This document shows positions 1 to 10,200 of a stretch of 12,275 bases of DNA, one piece after another. The DNA is from JBLHKE01 sp047619485. Lineage in GTDB: Bacteria > Verrucomicrobiota > Verrucomicrobiia > Verrucomicrobiales > DEV007. The notes beneath the pieces are model-generated. The model was given only the letters and a program-made list of their open reading frames with translations. It had not been told where the DNA came from and made no database searches. The translations under genes and the position numbers were made by a program. The stretch spans positions 1-12,275 of the forward strand of contig JBLHKE010000159.1 in the NCBI GenBank assembly GCA_047619485.1. The letters are read 5' to 3'. How positions within the stretch are numbered: position 1 is the stretch's first letter; each line of letters begins with the position of its first letter.

Positions 1-3000
1 TTGGCGCTGCAGACTCCGACGATTGAGTGGAGCATCGCGAACGGAATTTTCACGTTTAATGTCGGTGACGCCGTCTACAATCGAGAGGCCGAAATGGCCG
101 CGATTGATGCCGCGCCGATTACGCCGGTTGAGCGGGTGGTTTTTTCCAACGACGGTTACTACGAGTTCGTCACGGATGCCTTTGCGGGTTCAGTGATGGG
201 AACCGATGGAGCTAACGGTTCGGCGGTGCTGATAACGTCGATCGATCTCAGTGCGGGTAGTTTCCAACCCCACTTTCCGCGTGGAGTCGAGGTGAACTGG
301 ACTGGAGCTGGACAGGTAACGATTTTTGGAGATTCGATCGTGCCCGCTTCGAGTTCGCTTAGCGGAGTTTTGCCGATTCATCTGAACTACTCACCGAATT
401 GTCTCGGTGGAGACTGCCAAGAAGGTTCCAATATTCTGGTTCGCCTAGAGCCAAATGGTGATCAGTTGAATTTCACTGCCGACGGTGGCCTCTCACGGAT
501 CGGCACCCTGTTGGATGATGATCTCTCATGGGGCTACATCGATGACGTTGTGCCAAAATTTGTCCACTCTGCGAAGAACTTCGTCAGCGCCAACTTTATG
601 ATGCCGGGGAACTTTATCGGCGAAGCGGACGGGCACGCTGGCACACTTCTACATGAAGGGGTTGACCCAGGGGACCTGAGTGATTTTGAGCGCGATGGTG
701 ATGCTAGCTACCAAAGTGGTTTCGGAGACTACGCAGGATTCAACTACCGAGTTGGCGGTGCCGGTATTAAGTGTGCTAGCACACTCGGTGGCATTTTGAG
801 CGCGGAATATGGTCTCGATCCGGTTTCGAAATACTACGCGCGTGCTAGCGGTGTCACAGGCATGCATGATGCGGTCGACGCGGAGTTCCCGAGCGCAATG
901 ATGGTCTACGGATTCCCGTTCGACTTCGACAACTTCAGTCTGTCTTATCTCGATAATACGAATCTAGCCAGTCGGACGGAAGGCAGTGTCTCGACTCCTG
1001 CCGCGACCGAAATCAATCTGCCGTTTGAAGGGCTTAAATTTGGTTGTCTTGGGCAGCCAGAGGAGTTCTCAGTTCCGAATGGGAGTGTGGAAGAGAATCT
1101 TCGCTACTGGGATGCGGGAATCACTATCAGCGCAGGACGCTTTACTCCGAAGGATGGTGGAGAATGCAATCCTTCTGACGGAGATTTGGCGATTGGTGTG
1201 CAGGCATGGGCTTCCAACTTAGATGATCCTCTGCATGGGACGTTGCTTCTATCATCTCTGGGTGAAATCGTTCAGAACGGTGCAGAAAACTCACGTCTGG
1301 GAATGCCGCCAGCCGTGGTGTTCGACGGTCCGGCGGATGAGAAATATCGATTTACAGCAGTCGGTAAGGCCTATTTTAACAATCACGAACTGGCTGATGA
1401 AACCAGTGATGGTGCGGGGTTTTTGAACTTCTCCGGGAAAGTGGATGTGCCGTTCTTCGAAGACTTGCGCATCCATGTGCATTCGAGTTCGGTTGGAGAG
1501 AATACTGGCTCAGAACTCGTTTTTGTCGGTGGCTGGGATGAAGGCGCGGAGAATTTCTTTGAGAGCGCGGAATTCGATGCCGTGCATCGTGGACGTCCTC
1601 AGGGTGTGGATGTAGGTGACTATCGAACGATGGAAGACTACATGACTATGGCGAGGCAGGATCTGATGGGGGTGATTGACTTGGATTATCCACTTGCCTG
1701 GGACGAGCCAACACGATCGTTTGCATCTCCGCAGCCGGTTGAAAAACAGACGCTTTTTGTGATTCGCGCCCAGCATCAAGTGCGTTACCTCAGTCCAGAA
1801 AATGTGGAGTTAGATTTCGGCGCAGAGTGGGAGGGGGTTCCAACTCTAAACATTGCCAACCTTGGAGTGAAATTCGCTGAGGATTCCGGATACTATGAAG
1901 CGGTGACAGATGCGATTTCCGGGGAAGTTGCGGGTGCCCTAAAGGTTGGATTAGATTTTGGTGCGGAGTTGGTAAATGACCGAGCCGACGCCTTGTTTGA
2001 TGCCGCGCTTGAGGCGGTTGGGATTGATGGACTAGTGGCTGATATCTGCGCTTCAATTTCAGCGGATGGAGTTACGATTGATCAGTATGAAGCGATTTTG
2101 GATCTGTATATTACCGATCTAAATTTTGAAACCGGATTCAAGGCTAGGCTAGACCTACTGTTAGAGGCGGATGTTGCTGGCGATGCCGCCGGACTCTGGT
2201 TGGCGGTGGATGGACGTCTTGCTCAGATGCAGGGGGCGATTCGTTCGCTGATCGGTCGAGTAGAGATCGTAGAGGGGAAAGTCGATACGGTGTCGAGGAT
2301 TCTGATTGAGCCTGGTCAGGTGTTCAGGGAAGGCGAGATTGGCGTGACGACCAGAAGCGGAATGTTTTACGCCGAATTGACTGGCGGTGGTGGAGTTGGC
2401 GGAGGCGGAGGAGGTCGCACTCGCCTGCCTTGTGAGTTGGGAGAGCTCGACGGCGAGTTGGGGGATTATGATGCAATTGCAAATTTGATTGCCTCGCTGC
2501 TAATCGAGATAGATCCAGGGTTAGCCGCAGCGATTGAAGGGTCGCTAGCTCTAGCTGGTGAAGGTCTGGTCGATGTGCTTAGAGATCAACTCGGCTTGGG
2601 TGGTTTGTTAGAAGAAGCTCAGAGTGGCATCGAGTCACTGCGATTGGTGTTGATGCGAATTCATAATCTCATTCACGAGATCCGCGAAAATGGTGAGGAG
2701 TTGGAAGATCTGTTCGCTAGGGTGTCGATCGGAGGTGCTGGTGGAATTGGCTACGATTTTGAAGGGCTAAAGAGCAGTTTGTTGCTCTATCTGGAAGGGA
2801 TCGAGATCGGCGCTTTTGAGCCTGCAGAGGTCAAGGCGCAGATCAAGTTGCTGCTACGTGATTCTTTCGATGCATCTCCGTTGATTGTGGAGCTGCAGTA
2901 TCTGTTGAGGGAAAAAGTTCAGGATTTGCACGCGCAATTCACCCGTGAGATCGACTCAGCTTTCGGCAAGCTGAATGGGATGATGTTCGAGTTGCTTGAG

Positions 3001-3945
3001 ACCTATCTTGCAGATCTTGATTTTGGTCTACCTGGGTTGCGTGGCGGTGATTTTGATCCAATCAAGGCTGGCAAAATCGATGGCTACGCGCACATCAATG
3101 GTGATGCCTTGCGTCACCTGCGTCTAGATGCGGAAATCTGCTTCGATTTCGGAGAACAGTTCCGTTTTCCCGGATTCTTTGAGATTCGGCAGTGGGATTC
3201 GGAAGGAGATCTGTATTGCGGTGAGGTGATGGCGGGACAAACGAGGACTGAAGTGTCGCTCGGCGCTCCTAGTGTGCCTACTTCATGGACAGGGAGCGAT
3301 TTAGTCTTCGATATTGGCACGAAATTCAGCTTCCGGGGTTCCAGTGAAGACGATGGCATCGGAACGATCAGCGGCGTCGGTGGCTATGTGAGTCTCTGCG
3401 ATGGTGAGATTGAATTTGAAGCAATGAAGATTCGTGGCATGAGCGCAGCTGCGGCTTTTGGAGAGAGCGAAAACTACGTCGCGGCCGCGCTTGATCTGGC
3501 TTTCGAGGGCTACGAGCTGGAGGGTGGAGCCTTCTTCGGGAGAACGTGTGAGATCGCTCCGCTGGCAGTGATCAATTCCGAAGTCGCCAGTGTGCTCGGT
3601 GAGCCACCATTTACTGGCGCGTATCTCTACGGTCGGGCACATATGCCGATCGTGAACGGAAGTTGTGTGTTCCGCCTTAGTGCCGGAATCGGAGCTGGCT
3701 TGTTCTACTTTATCGAAGGTCCAACCTATGGCGGTCAGCTCGATCTGTCGGCCAGTGGCGAGGCCTTGTGCCTGATTTCAGTCCGTGGCGATCTTGGGCT
3801 GATTGGGGTGAAACGTGGCAGCGATTTCACCTTTCGCGGCACCGGACGAATCAAGGGCAAAGCGGGATCCTGTCCATTCTGCGTCCGCTTTAAGAAATCG
3901 GTCACCCTGAGCTACGAAAATGGCGAATGGGACTACGACTACTAA
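1..3945 (+). CDS. Giant multidomain protein of unknown function, 5' partial (gene A)
   Basis: I recognise no family. The frame is open from base 1 and no signal peptide is visible, so the first codon (TTG) is probably internal and the true start lies upstream; a secreted location is inferred from genes B and C, which both carry signal peptides. Visible architecture: a beta-rich region with Gly, Asp and aromatic residues (about 1-620); a helical stretch (about 650-770) whose part 733-768 has coiled-coil spacing of Leu, Ile and Val; a linker of ten glycines and one valine (795-805); a long helical stretch (about 820-1010); and a beta-rich C-terminal domain (about 1020-1314) with scattered single cysteines and a CPFC motif at 1291-1294. 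A 16-residue motif occurs at both 52-67 and 630-645, suggesting two related N-terminal modules. The gene ends with tandem stops TAATAA, 29 bases before gene B. It could be a structural envelope or surface-assembly protein. Coding status is certain; function is unknown. Confidence 0.93.
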   Translation: MALQTPTIEWSIANGIFTFNVGDAVYNREAEMAAIDAAPITPVERVVFSNDGYYEFVTDAFAGSVMGTDGANGSAVLITSIDLSAGSFQPHFPRGVEVNWTGAGQVTIFGDSIVPASSSLSGVLPIHLNYSPNCLGGDCQEGSNILVRLEPNGDQLNFTADGGLSRIGTLLDDDLSWGYIDDVVPKFVHSAKNFVSANFMMPGNFIGEADGHAGTLLHEGVDPGDLSDFERDGDASYQSGFGDYAGFNYRVGGAGIKCASTLGGILSAEYGLDPVSKYYARASGVTGMHDAVDAEFPSAMMVYGFPFDFDNFSLSYLDNTNLASRTEGSVSTPAATEINLPFEGLKFGCLGQPEEFSVPNGSVEENLRYWDAGITISAGRFTPKDGGECNPSDGDLAIGVQAWASNLDDPLHGTLLLSSLGEIVQNGAENSRLGMPPAVVFDGPADEKYRFTAVGKAYFNNHELADETSDGAGFLNFSGKVDVPFFEDLRIHVHSSSVGENTGSELVFVGGWDEGAENFFESAEFDAVHRGRPQGVDVGDYRTMEDYMTMARQDLMGVIDLDYPLAWDEPTRSFASPQPVEKQTLFVIRAQHQVRYLSPENVELDFGAEWEGVPTLNIANLGVKFAEDSGYYEAVTDAISGEVAGALKVGLDFGAELVNDRADALFDAALEAVGIDGLVADICASISADGVTIDQYEAILDLYITDLNFETGFKARLDLLLEADVAGDAAGLWLAVDGRLAQMQGAIRSLIGRVEIVEGKVDTVSRILIEPGQVFREGEIGVTTRSGMFYAELTGGGGVGGGGGGRTRLPCELGELDGELGDYDAIANLIASLLIEIDPGLAAAIEGSLALAGEGLVDVLRDQLGLGGLLEEAQSGIESLRLVLMRIHNLIHEIRENGEELEDLFARVSIGGAGGIGYDFEGLKSSLLLYLEGIEIGAFEPAEVKAQIKLLLRDSFDASPLIVELQYLLREKVQDLHAQFTREIDSAFGKLNGMMFELLETYLADLDFGLPGLRGGDFDPIKAGKIDGYAHINGDALRHLRLDAEICFDFGEQFRFPGFFEIRQWDSEGDLYCGEVMAGQTRTEVSLGAPSVPTSWTGSDLVFDIGTKFSFRGSSEDDGIGTISGVGGYVSLCDGEIEFEAMKIRGMSAAAAFGESENYVAAALDLAFEGYELEGGAFFGRTCEIAPLAVINSEVASVLGEPPFTGAYLYGRAHMPIVNGSCVFRLSAGIGAGLFYFIEGPTYGGQLDLSASGEALCLISVRGDLGLIGVKRGSDFTFRGTGRIKGKAGSCPFCVRFKKSVTLSYENGEWDYDY
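154..201 (+). repeat. Copy 1 of an internal 16-residue protein repeat in gene A
   Basis: It encodes GYYEFVTDAFAGSVMG (residues 52-67). The second copy at residues 630-645 matches at G, Y, Y, E, V, T, D, A, G, V and G in register. Both copies follow a short beta-like segment with a hydrophobic V-x-F and acidic residues. Confidence 0.75.
1888..1935 (+). repeat. Copy 2 of the internal protein repeat in gene A
   Basis: It encodes GYYEAVTDAISGEVAG (residues 630-645), sharing 11 of 16 positions with copy 1. It sits directly before the first helical stretch. The nucleotide sequences have diverged, so this is a protein-level repeat and not a recent DNA duplication. Confidence 0.75.
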
Positions 3946-3974
3946 TAAATACCTAATTTCCACCTACCGAAGCT
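3946..3974 (+). promoter_or_regulatory. Short A+T-rich gap and weak translation start of gene B
   Basis: Twenty-nine bases separate the genes. There is no clear GGAGG-type ribosome binding site before the ATG; the best purine run is GAAG about 4 bases upstream, which is too close and too short to be convincing. No promoter or terminator is visible, which supports co-transcription with gene A. The start is chosen because it opens a clean signal peptide. Confidence 0.5.
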
Positions 3975-6900
3975 ATGAAATTGTTCACCATTTTGTTACT
4001 CCTGCTCGCCACCGCCGTTCCGTCATTTTCGCAAGATAGCGGAGAGCGATTGCGCACGCTGGTCGGCTTGAATGCACCCGGCGGAAGGGCTTATGCCCTC
4101 TGGCAGGCACCGGATTCCACTTTGCTCAGCGGAAAGCGCTACGCGGTTTTCTCCAAATCGGGTGTTCCCGGGGGCGCTGGCCTCTATTCTTTGTTAACCA
4201 TCACCAAAACCACACTGCGGGCGGTCGATATTGCCCCGATTCTCGCTGACAACCCGCAGTTGTTTGTCGAATCGGAATTGATTGAGGCAATCGATGCGCT
4301 TTTTAATATCTCGTTACCTCCAGCCATGCCTTTGAACGAAAAGCTATCGGCACTTATGATGGTCGCTAATCGAGATGCCGAGGCATTCGAGCAGATGATT
4401 TTGTTGTCTCGCGTGCATCCAGTGATCGCGCTTTGTTTGGGGACTGCGACCGCGCTTCCGCTTAACGGCGCCGGGACGACGACTTTCGAACTGCGTGTGC
4501 TACCGGGCAATGACCTTTCCCGGGCTGGCGATTCAATCGATGTTGCAGGTCGGGTGACGGTGGATCCAGCTGCACCAGTGACACTGCCAGCTCCGCAGTC
4601 CCCTGTGGAAGTCCTCCTCGATGGGCCAAAGAGCCACTTAGCGATCCGGATGCGTTGGGACATCGGTGACGACCTTCGCGCCATGTCTGTCTTTCAGCAC
4701 GGCTACAATGTGTATCGCATTGAGCGCGACTTCGCAGAGGCGAACAATTACCATGTGACACCTCCGACCCTCATGGTGCTAACCGATCCCGGAACGCCGC
4801 AGATCTCACTGATCAACGGTCTACCGATTCTTCCGCCTGAAGGTGGTGACTATTTTATCCACGATGATAATCGTCGCTTTGAAGACGGTGGGACTCCCTT
4901 TGAGGAAGGCGCGCAGTATTACTACTTTGTCACCGCCAGGGACGTGTTGGGTCGCGATGGGATGCCTTCGGCTGGCACGCTGATGACAGCGATTGGACGA
5001 AGACGTCCAGCACCGCCGGCAGGAGTCGAGGTGGTGAACCATTTCAACCGCAACCCGGCAGGAGTCTCCGAGAAACGCCTCAAGGTCTCGTGGTTCAGCC
5101 CATTGCGTGGTCAAACTCCAGACAGTTACCTTGTGTTTCGTTGGGACAGCATTGGTGCGATGCAAACGGCGATGGCTGATGCGGCCAATAATCCGCCTGT
5201 GCCGATTAAAGTCGTCGATCATGTGCCGGACACGTTTGCTTACAGTGTTATCGATGGCTTTGATCCAGTAGCGGGGAGAACCTATTGGTATAGCGTGATG
5301 GCGACTTGGGAGAATGCGATTGGAGAGCAACTGCTTTCGCCGAACAGCTCGATGGTGTGGGGCGTGCTGCGTGATCGTGTCGGTCCCGGTCCTGTGCTTA
5401 ACCCGAAACGTGTTGTCACGACTCGCAATCTAACGGCGAGTCATACTGGCACCGCCGTTCTTCTGGCCGTCGATCCAGAAGCGCCGCAACCGATTGAATT
5501 GACTCTCACTCCAAACGACGAGGCAATCACGTGGGCGCGATTCATTCACATCGATGAAGCCATTGCTGGAACGAACCTACCGGACAATTTTCCAGTCCCA
5601 CAAGGTCCTGCCAGTCCGCTGCCGCAGAACTGGAAGTTGATCGGCGATGTCGATGTGTCTGTTGCTGAGATTAAAGTCACCTACCGGCCTGCTGACGTCG
5701 TGCAACAAGGTCTTTTGGTGTGCATTGCTGGCACGGATAGTGAGCTGCGCGCGGTGGCGGTAGCAAATTATGGAGACTTTGGCACTGCCGTAGATGGCAA
5801 CGGCTGGGCGGTGGATTTCGCTGCAGACTATGCAGTCACGACTGCAATCATTTCCGCTGATGAGCCTCTGCTTCGGCCGCATCTTGCGGTCGATCTCGGA
5901 GTCATCCGGGAGATCAACCTGCAACACATTGCCCCGGATACCGCGCAGACTTACAAACTCTATCGGCGTGTAGACAACGCTGAAATGACGCTTGTGAAAG
6001 CGGGGATCTACAGCGATCCGGAACTGGTTGGAATCGAGTGGACCTACCGTGAGTTGGAGCTGCCGGCGAATGCATCGCGCCTGTGTCACTACATCCAGAC
6101 CTTTGACGAACATGGTAACCCAAGTGCCATGCAGTTGATCAGTTGTGTCCAAACGAGCGCTCGCGTTAAGATTGCTAAACCTCTTCTGACGCCACTGGTT
6201 GCTGGGGGTAACTCTGCTGCTGCTACTGCCTCACTTGTGTGGGCTTGTGACCCGAATGGTGTTGATGGATTTCGAGTATTGGTAGCGGAGTCAACGGCAG
6301 GTGAGGCAACCATCACGTCGTCGTTGTGGACTCAGGATCCTCTACAAGGTTTCGGTGACATTGATGGTTTTCGATACCATTCATTTCTCACGCCGAGGAC
6401 GGCGGTGTTCGGTGCGGATGGGCGTTTTGAGGTGCCATTGGAGGTCATTTCCGGCAAGGGGTATGTGTTTCGAGTGGTCGCAATCTCAGCAGCAGGTGAC
6501 GCGAGTGTGCCGAGCGAGCCAATGAGTTTCACTTGGCAGCAATCAGATGTCGCGCTAGGGCCGCAAGTTGCCTGGCCAGTGCGCCGTGCGGGGGAAGTTG
6601 TTGTAGATATCGATTCACAATTGCTGTTGGAGCCGCGTTGGATTGATAACGTCGAAAGTGGATTTACGGGAGTTGCTGTGCGCATTGGCCAAGTGATTCT
6701 GCCATCGCCGACGAGCTTTTTCGCTGGCACTCTTGATGAAAATGGGCGCACGCCAACAAGATTGGTCGGTGTCGTTAAGCCTGCATACACCTATCTCAGC
6801 GGTCTTTCGGGAGGTCTAGAAATAGCTCTAGACCCAGATGCTTTGTCAGCAAACAAGGAGACGCCGCGATCATTTGTTCTCTACCGCGCGCAGGTAGCGA

Positions 6901-7214
6901 ATAATCGCTATCCTCAAATCTCCGGCCAACTGGTGCAGGTAACTCCACTGATCGACCGGATCCGATCACGCGGTGTCGATGGCGGTAATAATGATATTCA
7001 ACCAGGAGTCGCAGGGGCGCAGGTTTCACTGCGAATTTATGACCCCTTCATCGATGCAATTCGTGAGAACGATCAATCGAGTGTGGTCCAATTTATTGTT
7101 AAAGACACGCAGGGTGTCGTTTCAGGAGCTTGCTATCGCTACGAGTTAGTGCGTTTCAGTCCGAATGGTGAGATCGCCTCTATTCATGCGATTGGTGAAG
7201 TTCAGATTCCCTAA
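3975..7214 (+). CDS. Secreted fibronectin type III-like repeat protein (gene B)
   Basis: The 1079-residue product begins with Met-Lys, a Leu-rich hydrophobic core and a likely signal peptidase I site after S19 (S-F-S before Q20), so it should be exported. The rest reads as successive fibronectin type III-like beta-sandwiches: about 30-205 (divergent), 210-345 and 346-465 (clearest, with V-x-W strands, YNVYRIE or YLVFRW, and Y-x-Y/W-x-V strands followed by a turn), 640-730 (YKLYRR and CHYIQTF strands) and 735-860 (FRVLVAE and YVFRVVAIS strands). The remaining segments (470-635, 860-1079) are beta-rich but unassigned; the C-terminus has GACYRYELVRF followed by a GEI turn. Such modules usually bind or act as spacers; no catalytic motif is seen. 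It sits between genes A and C with 29- and 18-base gaps, so the three are probably made together. FN3 assignment is by strand pattern and is fairly secure for 210-465, less so elsewhere. Confidence 0.93.
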   Translation: MKLFTILLLLLATAVPSFSQDSGERLRTLVGLNAPGGRAYALWQAPDSTLLSGKRYAVFSKSGVPGGAGLYSLLTITKTTLRAVDIAPILADNPQLFVESELIEAIDALFNISLPPAMPLNEKLSALMMVANRDAEAFEQMILLSRVHPVIALCLGTATALPLNGAGTTTFELRVLPGNDLSRAGDSIDVAGRVTVDPAAPVTLPAPQSPVEVLLDGPKSHLAIRMRWDIGDDLRAMSVFQHGYNVYRIERDFAEANNYHVTPPTLMVLTDPGTPQISLINGLPILPPEGGDYFIHDDNRRFEDGGTPFEEGAQYYYFVTARDVLGRDGMPSAGTLMTAIGRRRPAPPAGVEVVNHFNRNPAGVSEKRLKVSWFSPLRGQTPDSYLVFRWDSIGAMQTAMADAANNPPVPIKVVDHVPDTFAYSVIDGFDPVAGRTYWYSVMATWENAIGEQLLSPNSSMVWGVLRDRVGPGPVLNPKRVVTTRNLTASHTGTAVLLAVDPEAPQPIELTLTPNDEAITWARFIHIDEAIAGTNLPDNFPVPQGPASPLPQNWKLIGDVDVSVAEIKVTYRPADVVQQGLLVCIAGTDSELRAVAVANYGDFGTAVDGNGWAVDFAADYAVTTAIISADEPLLRPHLAVDLGVIREINLQHIAPDTAQTYKLYRRVDNAEMTLVKAGIYSDPELVGIEWTYRELELPANASRLCHYIQTFDEHGNPSAMQLISCVQTSARVKIAKPLLTPLVAGGNSAAATASLVWACDPNGVDGFRVLVAESTAGEATITSSLWTQDPLQGFGDIDGFRYHSFLTPRTAVFGADGRFEVPLEVISGKGYVFRVVAISAAGDASVPSEPMSFTWQQSDVALGPQVAWPVRRAGEVVVDIDSQLLLEPRWIDNVESGFTGVAVRIGQVILPSPTSFFAGTLDENGRTPTRLVGVVKPAYTYLSGLSGGLEIALDPDALSANKETPRSFVLYRAQVANNRYPQISGQLVQVTPLIDRIRSRGVDGGNNDIQPGVAGAQVSLRIYDPFIDAIRENDQSSVVQFIVKDTQGVVSGACYRYELVRFSPNGEIASIHAIGEVQIP

Positions 7215-7232
7215 CATTTATCTATTTTTACT
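7215..7232 (+). promoter_or_regulatory. Translation start of gene C without a Shine-Dalgarno sequence
   Basis: The 18 bases between the gene B stop and the gene C ATG are almost entirely A and T, with a run of five T, and contain no purine-rich ribosome binding site. The start is fixed by the signal peptide that follows. Initiation probably relies on an unstructured A+T-rich leader or on coupling to gene B translation. Confidence 0.6.
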
Positions 7233-10200
7233 ATGAAAATATCCATCCTACTTGGCCTGTTGGTCGCAGCAAGCTCTGTTCACGCGCTTGATCAACGTCA
7301 TACTTCTATCTCGTCTGATGAGATCACTGGCTACGGCGATTTTGACAACGACGGACGACTCGACGTGTTGTTGATCGAACGTTCGACTGGTTCCTATCGA
7401 ATTGGCGAGCAGAATGCCGACGGCACCTTAAGCTGGGCGTCTTCCCGTCCGAGTGGTATGTCTGAGCCGAGCGAACTTGCTGTCGGAGTGCTAGGCCAAC
7501 TAGGTGAACTTTCCTTCGCGCTGGTCAATCCGGATGCAAACCGGGTGCAGATTATCGTTCCTGGATCAAACGCTGCTACACAGGCGGATTCGCATGCTGT
7601 TTTTCCAGCTGGAATTGGTCCAAGTTCGGTGGCTGCGGTTGATTTGAACTATGCTGGCGACAATCCGGCGCAGGCTGATCTGGTGGTGATCACAAGTGAC
7701 CCAAACAACGATCGATCGCTCTTCAAAAATACGGGTGGAGTGCAAATTGAGGACTCTCATCAAGCGCTAGCGGCTGCAGAGAGCCGCGCCCGATCGGTCT
7801 GGTTGAAGGCTGGAGGTGTGGCGAAAGGTTACGCAGCCTTACGTGATGTAGGGCAAGCGAGTGAGCTAGTTGTCCACGGGCTGAATGATCCCGCGCAGTT
7901 TGGCTTGATTGATTCTTTGGGAACGTTCTCTACCGGGGCGGATTACATCAATGCATCATTCGATGGTGGTGCTAATCAGTCGTTCGTAGTCTTCACCGAA
8001 GGAAAGAGCACGATCGTGGCGGCGCCATTCGACTCGATTAGCGGATTCGGCGCGGATGTCGAGCATGATCTCGGAAGTGAAATTCGACATCTTTCGTTGT
8101 TTGCAAATGTTGCTGGAGATCACGGCCTCTTCGTGGTTTTTGAAAATGGAGACGCTGTCTTCTATGATTTTGATGGGGTCAATCCCCCCGTCATTGATCA
8201 AACGATCAGCCCTTCGCCTGGCGAACGCATCAATGGCGCGGCTGGCTTTGGAAACGGTCTGATCGCTGTTCTTGCTGGACCAGTGGCCGGTGGAGCTTCG
8301 ACGGTGGCGCATCGATTTACCGATGACTTTGGTGGTTGGACCCTGAAGGACTCGACGACACTTCCAGGTGTTACTGCGATGTCTGCGCTTGGCAACTTGG
8401 CAATCTATGACGCTGATCCAATGATTCATGAAGGTGCGAACGTGATCGAGATCATGCAGTTCTCTGATTGGACTTCGTCGCCGAGTATCAATCCAAATTT
8501 ACAGGTAACAGTCGAGACGATCAGTTCTGCGAGTGGTGGTCTGGGCGGCGGTTCGGTGATCGCGGTGGGGGCAGCGCCGGTTGGGGCGATGGCGGCTCTA
8601 TCGAATCAGCCACGACCAGATATGTCTGTGAGTATTTTACAATCAGTTCTAGGTGAGCGACTTCCTGCGCTTTCGATTGATCCATCGCCTGGAGTCTATG
8701 ACTCGTACGTCACTCCAGAGATCCTTGTCAGGACGGCTGGCCACAGTGCCTATTACCGCACCACGGCTGGTGGCGCATGGCTGTTGGCGAACGGCCCGAT
8801 TGATTCGCCGCAGGCGACTTTGATTCCATTCACTGTGGAATACTTTGCGGAAGACCCCGTCTCAGGGCGCCGCTCGCCGATTCATCACGCGAGCTACAGT
8901 TACAGCTTGGCACCCGCTGAGTTAGATAGTGATCACGATGGAGTGCCAGATTTTGTAGAGATTGCCAATAATCTGAACCCGGTTGGTGGGGCGGACACTG
9001 ATGGTGATGGATTCTCTGATTTGGAGGAGATTCTACTCGAGACCGATCCGCTTGATGCACAGGGGAAGCCAGCGGCTGGTTCTCATCTTGCGTTCAACAG
9101 CATTGTTGATCTTGCGATTCAACCTCGGTCGTTACCGATGGTGGGTGGTTCATTGGCGCTCTCACGCTCGCAGACTCCTTTTTCTACTCCGACACGCGTG
9201 GAGGCTCGTGATCTTGACGGATCCTTGCTGGGAGTGGCTGACACGGCTGAGAATGTCTTCCCAAAACTGGCGTCTCCCAACGCGTTGATCGAAGATGTCA
9301 CTCCGCCTCTGCAAGATCTGTTTCTGTTAGTCGGCACCCAATCGGTTTTCGATACTCAAGCCGGGAAAAACAAAGGGCATGAACTGATTCGTCTACTGAA
9401 GAGTGTATTTTCTGAAGCGACGTCAGTCGACTGGGAGCCGAGTGGCGGAACTTTGGCCGTCGAGGCAAGTGCTTGGGAGGTGGCCGCTCGATCGCAATTT
9501 CTAGGGGTGTCAGATCCTTTGCGTTTGCGGACTCTTGACTACAAGGACTCTCTGGCACTGCTATTGATGGAACGCTTTCTGATCCGTGAGTTTAAGACCC
9601 GTGCCGTAGCCCCGAACGCAGAGCTTGATACTCTCAGTTTAACTGAGTATCGCGATAGCGATCAGGCTTTGTGGACAGTGACGCGGGAGGCTTTGTTGCA
9701 ACTCCAGATGCCAGGTGCAGGTGGTGCTTGGTTGTTGCATGATGTGTATGATGAGATTGTGGATTGTTTGGCGACGCCGCCGAATCAGGATGTGGCTGAC
9801 CTGGTAAAGCTAGCAGGGGAGTTGTATCGTGCATCGGGTGAGCATAGTGCGGCGGAGCCGGGGAATTTCCCTGCGCCCTTCGATCTGCTGCGCAAAATTG
9901 TGCGTGGAAGCGGAGCGATCGACTTGCCTGGTGGTTATGCCGATCGGGTTGAAATGGTGCCTTTCGAGTTGGCGAGTGCTGCGGGTGGAGCCGCCTTTGT
10001 CATGAGCAAACCGTCTAATCGCTCGATGTCGTTTCTTAACCTGGTGATTGCGGCGGATGGGACGTTGACTGATTCCTTCTCTGGTGCTGCGGTTGAACTG
10101 TTCGGCGCTGATGGGAAACCATTTGTCTCCGGTGCCGTGTTCGATCTTCTTGAGGGGACTACCTTGAGTATCCAAGCGTTTAGTGATCGTGGTTTCAATG

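Noticed and set aside
1..3. TTG at the very first base as the true start of gene A
   Set aside because: The window edge cuts an open frame, no signal peptide or ribosome binding site can be seen, and the first residues look like the middle of a beta domain. Upstream sequence is needed.
4184..6152. Long antisense frames under gene B (for example 4184-4684, 4821-5330, 5577-6152)
   Set aside because: They overlap a strongly supported gene, overlap each other in places and encode Arg/Ser/His-rich, low-plausibility proteins typical of shadow frames.
8468..8656. Small + strand frame inside gene C with Gly/Ser-rich content
   Set aside because: Overlaps a continuous 1144-residue gene in another frame, with no start signal or recognisable domain.
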